Positions 29,165 through 41,735 of a stretch of 64,000 nucleotides of DNA are shown here, piece by piece. A program made the position numbers and the translations under genes. The stretch spans positions 9,225,435 through 9,289,434 of the forward strand of contig NC_064538.1 of the NCBI RefSeq assembly GCF_023856365.1, in the 5' to 3' direction. The notes beneath the pieces are model-generated. The model saw nothing but the letters and a program-made list of their open reading frames with translations, was not told the DNA's origin and did no database searches. The stretch comes from Brienomyrus brachyistius (Eukaryota; Chordata; Actinopteri; Osteoglossiformes; Mormyridae). Numbering within the stretch: position 1 is the stretch's first letter; the number at the start of each line of letters is the position of its first letter.

Positions 29165-29342
29165 GCCCTGACGTCACACTCCCACAATGCTCGCGCCCCA
29201 TAACTCTGCTGCTGCAGCCAGACGAGAGCGAGACCCAGTCAGGCCCCGAAAAAAGAGAAAAATATTTTAAAAATTGTAAAAAATAATAAAACTACAGATC
29301 GAAATAAAAGAAACAGTGGAAGGTGCTGTGGGGATTTCCACG
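29165..29342 (+). promoter_or_regulatory. Candidate plagl2 promoter and untranslated first exon
   Basis: A perfect CRE TGACGTCA (29169-29176) is followed at once by 'cccacaatgctcgcg' (29181-29195), a ZNF143-type site, in a CpG-bearing patch set in very AT-rich DNA. About 150 bp downstream on the + strand is a good splice donor, 'ccacg|gtaggt' (exon end 29342). No protein-coding exon follows until plagl2 at 50.4 kb on the same strand, so the simplest reading is an untranslated first exon of plagl2 with a 21-kb intron. This is inference; transcript data would decide it. Confidence 0.45.
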
Positions 29343-32300
29343 GTAGGTTTTTGCCGGACAGAGGATGGAATGTTACCGGGGTTTTTTCTGAAATTGACTA
29401 GTGCGTTGCTGGAAACTTTTTGGTGGGTAACTGCTAATTTTTTGCAAGTCTTCATAATGCGGCTGCACTTTCTGATGTGTGCATGTTTTTGAATATAATG
29501 TTAATAATTACTGTGAATATTTCAGTCGCGGTCCGTTAACTTGTTGCATTTTATAAGATATTAATTGCTAAGAGATCGTTTATCGTTTCGGGAAGTTAGA
29601 TTTATAATTCTTAATTCGCTGAAGCATGAACAGGCATTGGGACATTTAATATTTAATTCCACGATCGCCTACATTGACTGAAGTTTTGTTGATATTATTG
29701 AAAACTATTTTAACTGCCGACAAAACGCATTGTGTAAACAGCATTTATTACTTTGCAAATTGGTGTTCTGTTTCGATTTTGCGAGTACAGTGGAATTTTA
29801 AGCAATTAATTTCTATTTTCTAGTGTACAGCATGCTAGTTTGTGAAGAGAGCATACAAGCAGAAAGTGGAAAGAATGTCTCTGCTTGGCTTGAAAGAGTT
29901 GTTTTTGAAAAGAGCATCTATTTCGGAAATTCATTTTGAAGTTTTTCTGTACGTTATTTACTTCTTGCAGTTGTTACCTCTTTATAAAATGCAACACTTA
30001 GCTTGGTGGAAAAAAAGATAAACCTTTACAGACTCAAAAGCTTATGAGTTTCCTTCGAATTGCTTGGTTTCTGAGTCCCTACCGATGGGGCTTTATCTGA
30101 TGTTTACTGTGATCTGATGTCTCTCTTTTGCTGTATGGTGTTGAGACTTCCAGTCTCTTTTCTTGTGAATGCTTTTCGGTAATTTCCCGTTGCAGTGTTT
30201 TTAAGACGACATCGTGGTGGAGCCTCCGACACAAGACGTGTTTTGTAGAAAATTGTTTTATGTTAGTAAAGACTTGACGTTGATTTTAAAGGGCCCGTTT
30301 ATTTATTAATTTGATAACAATTAGCTGTTCTAAGTGAAATGTAACAGTAACTAGCAAATGATTCTTCCTGAAAATAGAACGTAAAAACAAATAAATAGTG
30401 AATACACATGTAGTAATATTCAGGTAATGTAACAAAGCTGTAGTTAATTGCTTTGAAAAGCAATATTAATTTTATAGCTTAAAAAGTTATATGGATTCTT
30501 GTGTGATGCAACACAAAAATTCAATCAAGCTGAGCTTTAACCCCCCCAATAACACATTATTACAGTAATCTTATGAGAAATTAAGATCTCAAATAAATGA
30601 TTTCCTCCCCAGTCATATGCAAGATCCCCAAATCTTTGGGCGCTTTTGTATACGATCTGATACATAATCTTTTATATATTAGAAAATAGAGAAAGTCTAT
30701 GTAGACCAAAGTGTGCTGTTTAATACTTTTCATTATGATACGTGGAAGGTAGTCAAGCTTCGCCAAAGCCACAACCTGAACATGTAAAGGACTTACACTG
30801 CCCTGAGCTACAAAATAAGGAAATGGAAGTGAGATTGTCACGAGACAATGCCTTTGTTATTGACATTGCAGTAGAAGCTGAAACACATATTAAGATTTTC
30901 ATTCTTCTTTCTCTTGACTTCAACTGACATTTATAAGGACTGATGCCTCCGTTTATCCCCTTTCCTGTTCTTTTATATTCTTGATTTCGGGATGTTTAGT
31001 GTTTTCTCAGATTGTTTACCTAAAGCAAAAGTGTGCAGCTTGTTTCTTTTTGTCTGGTTTTTGCTCTGTATAAACAGAGGCGTTTTGCGATTTCTAGAGC
31101 AATTATCAAGCTAAACAAATCAAGTATTTTAGGGGAGTAAGTAAAACCTGCAAGTGCTGAGGCTGAAATCTTGTGTAGAGAAGTGTGCGCTTTGCGTAAC
31201 GTATGTGTATTTTACAAGTGGTGGAACCTGCGTGTTATTTGGAAGAAGGGATGTAGCTTCTTTTGAAGCTAAACTAGCTTTTCGTTTCTGTGTAAGCAAA
31301 CTTTTACCTCAGTTTTTAAGCTATATTTTTTCGTGTGTGCCACAGGCTATAGCTGATAAAACATGAAGTATGTCTTCTTGTCTGTATTTCTGCATATTGA
31401 CTCCTTAGTTTAACTGTGTGTTCTGTTAAGTTGTCTGACTAGCAGTTATAAACTCATATGCTTTGCAGCGTAAGCAGGAGTTCCTCCTCTGCAAAATCCC
31501 ATAATTCTCAGCAACCCTGTGTGTAGTTTTCTGATTACCATTATAAAGGGAATGTCAGTTTGGGTAATCGGAAGAACGTCCCCTGTGGAGCCCGGACACC
31601 AGTTAGTAACCAAGCTCCCATAGGAGTCTTCGTGTGTTACGGATTCTTTCAAATATTCTCAGCTTCTATTAAATCAGTTGCTTTCTTGAGGACTGGCGGT
31701 TTTATGGTATGTTGGATGGACAATGATAATAATCAGGAAGAGAGGGTTGCGGAGCTTCTTGCCAAATTTAATCTGGACACTTCTTAAAAAGTCCTTTTAT
31801 CACTAGTTCTTACTCTCTTGGCTATCCTATGTATTTGCCTAAGCCACTGAATTTGTCAATATCGTTGTCATTTGTTCATTGTAGGTGCAGAATTTTGCGT
31901 ACCTTGCAGCCAGTTGCCAAACGTGTTCACTTGCATAGTGGATGGGACCCTTGCTGAACGCTATCGGTTTGTTAGGCTCTTCTTGCCTTCCAAAAAATAA
32001 AGTACAAGGGTAATTGGGCCCAGTTAATTTTTCGATGACCATCGTCTACGCATAATTTGCTCTGCAGCTGAGTATAGAGCTGCTGATACGTAGATCCGGA
32101 GCTTTCTCAAGGACTTACCGGCTGTGATTTTATAAATAGATTTTGTTGAAATGATTGACTGGTGCTTCGCAGGGTAAGGTGTGTGCAGACTGCCCGCTTT
32201 GCATCTCCATCGGATCCCCGCCGCCTTCAGTTATGCACTATTGCCGGTAATTGCAAAACATGAGTTTAATCAACTTTCCCCCAGGGACTCGTAAAGTTGG

Positions 32301-35300
32301 AGCCAAGCGTGCTCCACTTGGCAACCAGGAGAGCAAGTGTTGTTAGCGGCTAGATAAAGAGGCGATAGGAAACAGACGGTTCGTACGCAGCCCAGCTGTG
32401 TGGTCACATGCATTCTGACTGTTCTTGCAGCGTTCAGCATCTAGAACGGTGAGAGGATGCTAGATGTTTGAGCGACATGCTGCCCTAGTCCGATGGACGA
32501 ATACAGGGATGTGGAGCTGAGATACCGGACGTCTTCTGTTACACCGTGGATTCCCTTATGTTACGTCTTCACTACTCCTACCTCTTAACCAAACTGATAC
32601 CTAAGGATGCTTTCCTTTTTTGGCCTTTCATGCTGTGGATATAAAATACACCTGTACTTTTCAATGGCCGCAACAGCCCAAAAAAAATTTAAACCTCATG
32701 TTGATTGCGGTGTTTTAATTGGAAATTTTGAGGCATCTCTAAAGTTGCTTGTTATGGTATGATTCCTTATATGTAAACTGAAAAGAACATCAAAGAAAGA
32801 AGAAAATGCTAATAAATTGGGATAATCAGTCATTTGGCCATTTGTTGATGCGTGCTTTGCTGTAGATCAGTGAGCATATGGATGTTAATTATTTCGACAT
32901 TTATCAGTGACTTGCATGAGTCTGTTCTAAGTAAGCTACATCCATGGCCATTTTATTAGCACTGCTGTTTAACTGGAAGCTAAGCCAGCTTCCAGGGACA
33001 GTCGTCCTTCACAACAGGATAATGTGTGACCACAGCGTAGGGACCTCAGAGCACGCGCTGAAGTGGCTGTTTGTTCCATCTCTCACCTCATTTATTTGAA
33101 GTTATCGTCTGGGTAGAAAGTCCCTTTTCCCGGTTTCAGCTTTTTACTAGTTTCAGGAGTACAGAAAGTGCTGATTTTAAAAAGAGGCATGAAAAACAGA
33201 AGGCCTCTCTGCAGGATCGCGTGAGGTGTTTTGCGTACCTTGTGAAAGAGGTAGTAAGTTGTTATTTTTAGTTGCATGAACTTATAACTTGCTTGATCCA
33301 AAATACCATTTGGGCTTAAATTATCAAATGTGCCAAATGACATTTGTTCACACAAATATTTCTGTTTGCTAGATGGAGTTTGTCTCTACTGATACATTAG
33401 TTTTTACTCAGAAGGAAAACAATGACAGAGAATGTAACTTATTTCTTGGTAATATGTAGCACTGGTTTGGATTTGAAAACACTGCATGAAAGTATATATT
33501 TTTCACTATATGATTATGAAATATAAAGAGGCCTGTTTAGTCATATTAATGACTGCTAAGTTCTATATGATACAAAAAATATGCTATGCTAATTTATTAT
33601 TATTATAGAATAATTTGGCCATTTAAAGATTTTGATAATAGTTGCTAGTGTTATAACAGTGTTGAAAGTGTTTGAATCCTTTCTACGTTTTGAACGTACA
33701 TGGATTTTTATTTGAAGTTTCAAAAAGAAAAAACCGTTGAACTAAGGGTTACGTGTGGATGTATCTTTTGTCAGGAACCGAAGAAGGCATCAGAAAATGT
33801 TGAAAGTTAATCTTACCTTTCAAAGGTGTTCTTGTGCATTGAAATTGAGTCTGCCGATGGTGGCGTTACTGCAAAAACAGAAATTATCATTGAAAAATTA
33901 ACAAGTAAAAAGCAACGGAAATCCAATAATAATGTAAAATTTCACCATTCGGATTCAAAGATGAAGCTTTTCAAGAATGAAAGCATCACATAACCGCTGG
34001 GTACAGTTTTTTTGATGTTTAGTTAAAAGTTGCTGGGATCCCATATGAGCATATGATTGGCTCTCTGTGTAGAGATTGAGGGTTTGCTTGCAGAAAGCCT
34101 CAGCCAGCGTTGACCCATCTTGGCCGCACAGCACCTCAGACTGCCTTGGTTAAAACACATTTTTTAAAAGCATCCATGGTTCTGGTGGGTTCGGCCTCTA
34201 GCTGGCATACATCGACATCAAAGGCCTGGACTCAGTCCCAGCGAGGTGGAGCTTTGGCTTGTATCATGCCTCAGCATTTTATGGTTTGTCACTTTCTCTA
34301 CATGGTCCTGTTCTCCGAAACTGCTAAGAAAACCCATTAAAGTGGAAAGTTAGCCTGCCATTGGAACATGGTTGGATCATTGAAGATACTAGGAGGTAGG
34401 TTTGATAGGGAGAGCGATTGGCCAAGGAGGAAGAGACGTTCTTGAGTTGAATCGCTACGTGGAGGCTTGGGAAAGGACTCGGTGTTTGAGCTGTCAGTAG
34501 GGGCTCACTGCATTCCAGGGGAGTGTTTCTCCTGCACCGTGACTGAGAGGCCCTAGAATGGTGATTACATTACTGCGTCTCCAGTATTTGTTGACTAAAA
34601 ATTTTTTAGAGAACTTTCAAAACTTTGTGCAGTGTCACTGTGCAATACTGTGTCAAACTGATATTTGGAAATGCCTCTTTAAATACTTTAAATAGCGCAA
34701 AATGCTATTTAGCATTTAAAGGCAACCCATAAACTTCTGCCTACTAAAATACCCACTGGAATGCCTGCTGCTTGTAGCTGTAGTGTTTCTGCTTGTTGAC
34801 TTCCACTTGTGCAGAGGTTCTGATGAACACGCGTTTGTTGCACAGAAGTGCATGCTGGGAAGGACGAGGAGACAGGTTAGCTTGTGCATTCTGCCTGTTA
34901 GCAGCACTTGCGAGGTGGCATTTGCTTCCATTAGTAAGCCAGTAAAAATCATCGTCACCGTTTCGCATGTGACCTATTTCCATCCCGCAGTCGTTTCACA
35001 AAGGAGTCAACAGTGACTAAATTGTTACATTTCAGAATAAAGACATTATAAAACTCATAGCACAAGTGTAATAACTATTGGAATTTTAGAAAAGTTCTAT
35101 CACTAAAAATTTGGTGAAAATGGTGTGAACTCTGTTTACATCCATATTTCTGATAATATATTTACATTTGACTTTTTATCGTTGGTTTAGGGGTAACGAC
35201 GTTTTGATTTTTGTTGAATTGGGTCATTTTAAATTGTTACCGACTACATTGGTACATTTTAGACATGAATTAACATATTTACCTTTAAGGCCATGCAAGA

Positions 35301-38100
35301 TTTGGAACTATGCGTGAATAATTTCCTTTAGGAAAACCCTAATAAAGTTGTCTATTTTTGCTCATTTATCAGGATATTTTGTGAGCGCTTGCTGTTGCTC
35401 GAGCTCACAGCCTCACATTTTCCCTGCTCCTCCTTCCCCCTTTTCCACTCTCCTTTCCCTTAACGCAACACAAGCCTCTCCCTCCGCCTCATGCACACAA
35501 ACACAAAGCCCCCGCGAGCCGTACAGCACTGACACAAAACGCGCCGTCGTGCCGTGCTTTCTCCTCCACCCGCCCGCGCTCCCTGCGTGTTTCCCGGTCT
35601 TTCTCCGCAGCTCACCCCTGTGGCCGGCCGCTGTCTTTAGGACAAACACTCGCTGTGGGTTCGACCTCATGGAGAGGGGGGGGGGGGGGGGGGGGGGAGA
35701 CACTAAGAAATGGCCAGGCTCTCTCCTCCTCTCAAACACCAGGACAAAAAAAGGAAAGTAGACTGACAACTGTGAGTCCCTTTCTGTGTCCCCTCTAGGG
35801 CCAGTGTGGAGTTTTCAGTTTGATTGAAGGTCCCTTTTCTGTGGTGTATGGTGTGAAAGCTGTCCTAATTGAATGATAAAGTGCCCCGGGATGGATCCCG
35901 GTGAATGGCTAACAATGCACAGCTTGTGTGTGGTAGAGGGATTTTGGTTCAGCTCCAGCCTGTGCCTCTCCACTCCGAGAGGGGGTCTATTGTAACCCTC
36001 TCTGCTGGACTCGGTCACGTGATGGGCCACAAACTCCGTGCCCCCTCCCCGGCCTGGCCAGGCCAATCGTGGGCAGCGGCTCCTGTTCATGTCGGCCATG
36101 TGGTTTTAGTGTCCTCATTTTTGTATGTGACTGACTTACAGAAGTGATCCATGCACCGGTGGTTAGGAGAGTAAGAACAAAACTCAAGACTAGCAGAAAA
36201 ATCTAATTAAATCACTGTCATGGTGTTAATGTGTAAACTTAATTATTGACTGCGGGGAAGAACCAAACTGCGTGTTATAAGTGTGAGCGATATAAAAAAA
36301 AGTAGGTTTTCATGGTCAAGGGAAGCTGCTGTAAAATATCATGAAAACATTGGGCAACCATTCCTGGTGAGAACATTGTTTCAGGACATTTTTGATTAGT
36401 TGAGATGACTAGAAAATGTTCTTTTAATTTGCTAGCTCCTTGTATTATCCCTCAAGGTCTGGCCGTTATGCTGTACTTAGTCGTTTAATCCTTAGTGCAT
36501 TGGTTTGTTTTACAGTCAGAAGTCCTTCAGTCTGGATTTTAGTTCCTTCACCACACTGGACAATATTGATAATATGAGATGAAGGAAAATATCTGAACCC
36601 ACTCATGTATATTTTTGAATAGACATTGTTATTTATAGATCATTTTAAATCCGCACATAAGTCCTACGTATTCAGAAAACGATGTATGCCTATGTATGAT
36701 TAGGGTCAGTGGTGAAACTTATTGAAGATGAAAGCTCTTGGCAGTCACAAGGTCTGTTTCACTTTGCTATGCAGTTAACATGGAATGGATCAACAAGGAG
36801 GAAAAAAATTGTTGACTTAATGTCAAACTGCATTGCTTAGTTAACTAAATTTATGAAATCACTTTAAAGGAGTTAAAAGTGTTTTTTTTTCTCCTGTCTT
36901 TTCTTAATTACTTAATTAGCTTCTGGCATACTGGCATCTCTGATTCAAAAATGGTCCCTCAAACGGCCAATTCGTATGATACACAAAAAAACATATAACT
37001 GGGTAGCTGAATTTCCAACTGCATGCCGACTGATTCTTGCTTATACTGCTGATAGCCTATTATTTTTGTGGATTGAAGAAAAACCACAATGCTGGAGGAG
37101 AATTTTCATGCTTTTTTCCGTTTGGCAGCTATTTTGGATATAGGTTTATGGCAGTGCTACAAAGCAATTAGCTTGTAGGAAACTGCAAAGGTTATTTCAC
37201 CCTGCTGATTTATATAATTTTGATTTTGCGGAATGGCACTAAGTCACCCACAAAAACGTAACAATTATAACTCTATATATTTTACATGCTAAAGACGGTA
37301 ATATCCAAAAATCCCCAAAATCTTTTTTTTTTATTTCAGAAATCCTAATTATTTAAAAAAGTCATAAAAATTTTTACATGACTTTGTTAGTTGGAGTAAC
37401 TAAAACCAATGGAGGCTGTCTATCTATGAATTAGCAGGTTAGCAGAAGCAATAACAAATTTCATTACATGTGGTTACTAGCTGACTAAGTGGTGTGATTA
37501 TTTTAATTAGCCTGGTCTTTTTTAATTTTCCCAGATTTAGTTTAATTTGATGATTGTTTCCAAGCCAAATAGGAATGAGTTCGTAAAAGTGATTTTCAAA
37601 CATAGGTATTGTTAGGTAGCTGTCACACTCACACACAGCTTCCATAGCCTTCAGTTTTAGTTCTGCATTTTTTGCATGACATGTCCAGAACAGACATTGC
37701 CTACTATTTATTGTTTCAAGTACATTTTTTTTAAATGCAAAAGTACTTCACTGACTCAGCAGGATTCCCTGCAATGTTGAGTAAATTTCCTGCTTTATTT
37801 AACCATAACTCAAAACATCTCTCAGTCAAAGACATTTCTTGCATGAAATCATGAAATTCAGGCCGGCTGCATTTACAAGGTATTTTGCATCTGTAAAAGC
37901 ACCTTGTAAGCTTAGGGATGTAATGATGTATTTTTATGGTATTCAAGTGGAAATAGTTGACATGTTCTAAAATATTTTTTAAAAATTATGTTTGTCAAAA
38001 AAGTGGAAAAAAAATAATTTGGAAAAGTAATGGTTTGGGGACTCATTTAAATATGATTATTATTATTTTTCAAACTACTTTTTAGCTTTAACTATTGAAA
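29343..38100 (+). other. Probable first intron of plagl2, part 1
   Basis: No coding exon is recognised. It includes a CpG-rich patch at about 35400-35700 with a 22-G run (35676-35697). Open frames exist on both strands across that patch, but neither resembles a known protein. The rest is AT-rich with only chance ORFs. Confidence 0.4.
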
Positions 38101-38146
38101 GATCTGAAGTGTTGTGTGTCGTTCTTCAGGCAAGTACCTGTGTAGG

Positions 38147-38215
38147 CACACACACTCACACACACTCACACACACACACACTCACACACACACACACTCA
38201 CACACACACACACAC
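38147..38215. repeat. (CA)n microsatellite with CT interruptions
   Basis: About 69 bases of CACACA are broken at regular intervals by 'ctcaca'. The Thr/His open frames over it are repeat artefacts. Confidence 0.95.
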
Positions 38216-38840
38216 GGGTTTAACGGTACTGGTGTGTCATTTTCCCACCTCTGTGCCTATTTACACATGTATTGTAGCGCACAGAGTAGCTGTGCTTTGA
38301 ATGGGAATTCTCTTGTTTGTAACAGCACATTCAGACTATGTTCACAGTGTTTATATGCAGAAGTGCTTCCTTTGGTTTGTCTGAAATGATGTTCTCTCAC
38401 GCCGCATATTCGAATTTGCTAACCCGAGACACTCTTTGAGCCATATGTGTGTGTTTTCGAAATGTATTTAATGGTTCCTTATGTAGAGCGTATGCAAGTG
38501 TGTTTGTCTGGAATGTAAAGTTAATTTGCTTGTCAGGGCAAAGGACAGAAGGAGAAACCCTCCATGTCTGCGACCGAGCATTAAGAGTAGCAGGCAATCT
38601 GTTAACTATTTTACTCGTGCATTTGAAACCTAACTCCGTTTTCCTGCTCCACACACTCCAGCTGTGTGACACAGACACACACACACACAAGAAAAAAATC
38701 AGGGCTCTGCTTGTGTATGTCTGAGGGCGTGTGACGGCGGAGTTGAGACACCCTTCCGGCGCCTCTCACCTGAGTGTTCATGTGCGATTGTAGACCTTAG
38801 GATGGAGGAAGGGAGAGTGGAGAGTATAACAAGTGTGTTA

Positions 38841-38990
38841 ATGCAGGGGTCCTGTGCAGAGAGCATATGGATCCTTGTGGAACCCATGCAGGGTTCCTGT
38901 GCAGAGGGCATATGGCTCCCTGTGGAATATGTGCAGGGTTCCTGTACAGAAAGCCTATGGCTCTCTGTGGAACCTATTCAGGGTTCCTGT
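38841..38990 (+). repeat. 45-bp minisatellite, 3.3 units, open frame kept
   Basis: Units lie at 38841-38885, 38886-38930 and 38931-38975, with a 15-base partial unit at 38976-38990. The unit length is a multiple of three, and one + frame reads through all units as 15-residue repeats of the type MQGSCAESIWILVEP, MQGSCAEGIWLPVEY, VQGSCTESLWLSVEP. The whole ORF is only 69 codons and has no known homologue, so it is most likely a noncoding intronic minisatellite. Confidence 0.85.
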
Positions 38991-39186
38991 GAGAATCATG
39001 ATCTCATATAATGGCTTTCTTCTTCCCCAGGCAAAGGTTACTGATTTATGATGATATATTGGTTTACAGTGAGGCAGATAATCTGGGACCACACTGTTTA
39101 CCAGCTGAAGTTTCTCACGTGACTAAAACCTCCAGTTCTACTGTTTATATACTGTTGAAAACTTTGATAAAATAGATTACTCTTTC

Positions 39187-39360
39187 CATCCATCCTTCTT
39201 CCAAGCACTTATCCAGCTCAGGATCATGGGGTGTCTAGGCTGTCGGTCCATCACAAGGTAGACAGTAACATGCTGGGGGCAGTTGAGAGATGCTAGTTCA
39301 CTAGTATGGAGCACTTTGAGTAAACTTGTACATTGTGGGGAGAACATGGAAATGTTCTAC
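39187..39360 (-). repeat. Decayed SINE, reverse orientation
   Basis: 'ccatccatccttcttccaag', 'gtccatcaca' and 'tgtggggagaacatgg' follow in the order expected for the reverse complement of the SINE at 27115-27470. It is highly diverged and has no visible target duplication. Confidence 0.6.
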
Positions 39361-40326
39361 CATACTACCAGACTGAAGTTTTGATATTACTCAGAACTAT
39401 GTGTAATGTGACTTATTAGAAATAAATTTTCGCTTCTGAAAAGCAGAGTAAAAGGCATGTAATGACATTTATAATCAAGACAGATTCTGTTGTAATTTCT
39501 GCTGCCATCTTTGTTTCTGGCTGTCCACCTGCTCGCTTTCATCCTCCTTCCTGCTTCTGGCCACAAATGTGCATCCTAGGCATCCAGCTCTTCTCACTGC
39601 AATGTTGCCACTGGATGTCCATGGTTCAAAAAGTGATTGTGCTTCCAACAATCTGAGGAATGTGGGCTCTCCACACATTTTTGGGGCCCTTTTATCCGAG
39701 TCTGCTCCTTTTTTTTGGTCACTACCTTTAATCTTCTGTCTCCTCTACAGTGTAGCATTCAGAGCAGCAAGAGGGACCCGTGTTTCTCTGCAAAAGGTGT
39801 GAAATGGTTTTCTGGCTAACAAAAGCAAAAGAAGCCGTCCAGTGAAACTTGGTGTAGGTTTCAGTAAACAATGGGACAGAACAATGACTGTTGTTTTACA
39901 CCGTGCTGACACTGCCAGACTTGGAGACTGTGAATGTGGAAAAGACCAAACAGCTTCTTAGTCATTGTATTGACTTCAGTGAGTCACAGAAGAAGGCTGT
40001 TGATTGCACTTGTTAAACTGGCAATGAAAGCTGTGGATGGTATAATTGTTAATGGCAAAGTTGTTTTCTCTAGTTAATAGCGAAAGAGGATAATACACCT
40101 GCAGTGGGTCATTAATCGTAATTAGTATTCTTTAAATGAAATTCTGTTTTCCATTCCATCGATTGTCCACAGTGGTATGACAAAGCTATCAGAAATTAGT
40201 ATTATTTTTCATAGTCTGGTTATAACATTAAGCCATTTTTTGTGCAATATTTTTTTTTATTTCTGCATGTTTACATATTAGTTTCTGTTTAATGGTTATG
40301 ATTGAGAATATAATGGCATGCAAAAG

Positions 40327-40395
40327 TATATATATATATATACTGTTCATATATATATATATATACTGTTCATATATATATATATATATATATAT
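40327..40395. repeat. (TA)n repeat, three blocks
   Basis: Three TA runs are separated by two copies of 'ctgttca', making a short compound tandem repeat. Confidence 0.9.
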
Positions 40396-40834
40396 CATAA
40401 GGAGAACTGAAGTTGTTGAAACTGTTCTTGCACCCACTCACTAGTGCGAAAAGCCAGTGTGCTGAAGCTACTATCTAGTTCTGTTTGAGGAAACAGAAAT
40501 TAGAAGCCAGGAAATACTACATTTTTTGACATTTCCTAGCCATCAGTCTGCCACTTCACCCCAAATAGAGGTGGCTGGTGACACCTTAACAGTTCATTTG
40601 TTACATATTTATGTTCATTTATTTTACTGTAAATTTTGTGGGGAAAGGAGGATGTCCAAAGTCAGAATTTCATTGTACAGCAAAACTGATTGTTTTCTGT
40701 GCATATGACAATAAAACTCTCTGTAGCACTATAACTCTATATCTAGGCAATACGGAGAGTCTCCAAAGCCTTAAAGTGCCTTTAGTGCACTCTAAAGCTA
40801 CCAGTACAGTTAGGGTTAAAAGTATAAAGGTAAA

Positions 40835-41023
40835 TGTGTGAGTGTGTCTGTGGATGGATTATTTTTATATTACATTGAGGTTTTGAGGGCCATTTTTAAG
40901 GTCCCCACAAAGATCTGTGAATGCAATCAAAAAACTAAAATGCCAGAAGTCTCATATTTTGTTTGGTTTGGTTACTTATGGTTATGGTTAACCTGTGTGT
41001 GTGCAGATGTGTTTGTGTTACTT
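40835..41023. repeat. Possible dispersed repeat fragment
   Basis: 'aaggtccccacaaagat' followed by 'ggttacttatggttatggtt' and TG-rich sequence resembles a dispersed repeat I associate with fish genomes. I cannot name the family or fix the ends. Confidence 0.3.
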
Positions 41024-41530
41024 AGTACTGGGTAGGAGCCCCTTTTACCTGCAGAACATCCCAAAGTATTGCAGACACGCACTCAGTGAAGTGCTGTAAA
41101 CTTTCATCATGGCGCCTGGTCCATGACATTTTTGCACTTGTAATTATCCTGTTGGCTTTAACTAGCCTGGCCATTCACCTCTGACCGCTCTCATTAGCAA
41201 GGCGTTTTCACCCTCTGCTCTGCCATTGACTGGATCTTTTAATTTACGGTAGCATGCAGGCACATAGCAAGACCACCACCCCCCCCAATTTCTTTACTTC
41301 CAACCAGACACATAGCCAGATAGAAAGAAAGATATTCTTTTTTAGTTTGAACTGCCCTCAAAATTTGCTGCACCCCCCCCCCCCCACCAAAAAAATAACT
41401 AAAATAATGTGTGACTACAAACTTGACGCCATCCTCTGGAAACTCTAAACACTGTACTGCATGAAAATCCCAGCATTGCTGTTGCTGAGATGCTGGGACC
41501 ATCACAGCTTGCACCCAGTCACACCACGTG
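41024..41530. repeat. Interspersed fish repeat, internally deleted and interrupted
   Basis: The left part ('tactgggtaggagccccttt', 'gcctggccattcacctctga', 'attagcaaggcgttttc') and the right part ('gcatgaaaatcccagca', 'ctgagatgctgggac') are familiar pieces of one dispersed element in fish genomes, in the usual order. About 190 bp between them (41245-41435), with C-runs, does not fit and may be a later insertion. I recognise the pattern but cannot assign a superfamily. Confidence 0.5.
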
Positions 41531-41559
41531 TGTGTTGCCCATTCTGCTGCTTTGGAGGG

Positions 41560-41735
41560 GGGGGTCCGGGCACACAGGGGGGGGGGGGGGGGATAGAGTA
41601 CCTGGAGGAAACCCGACTATGACAAGGGGAGAACTTGCAAACACCACACACATAGAACCCTGACAGAGACGTGAATGCTGCTCCCAGAGATGTGACCAGC
41701 AATCCCAGCCACAATGCCACCCTGTCACCCCCAGA
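41560..41735 (-). repeat. Decayed SINE, 5' half, reverse orientation, with 16-G run
   Basis: 'acctggaggaaaccc', 'aggggagaacttgc' and 'aatgccaccctgtcacccc' match, in order, the reverse complement of the head half of the SINE at 27115-27470. A 16-G run precedes it (41577-41592). Confidence 0.55.

Noticed and set aside
31560..31787. 75-codon + ORF in the plagl2 intron
   Set aside because: No family resemblance, no supporting splice context and AT-rich surroundings.
35348..35769. Overlapping ORFs of 137 (+) and 118 (-) codons
   Set aside because: They cross a CpG-rich patch and a 22-G run. No domain, no splice-consistent extension, and both strands open equally.
38109..38389. Thr/His-repeat ORFs
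   Set aside because: Translation of a CA microsatellite.
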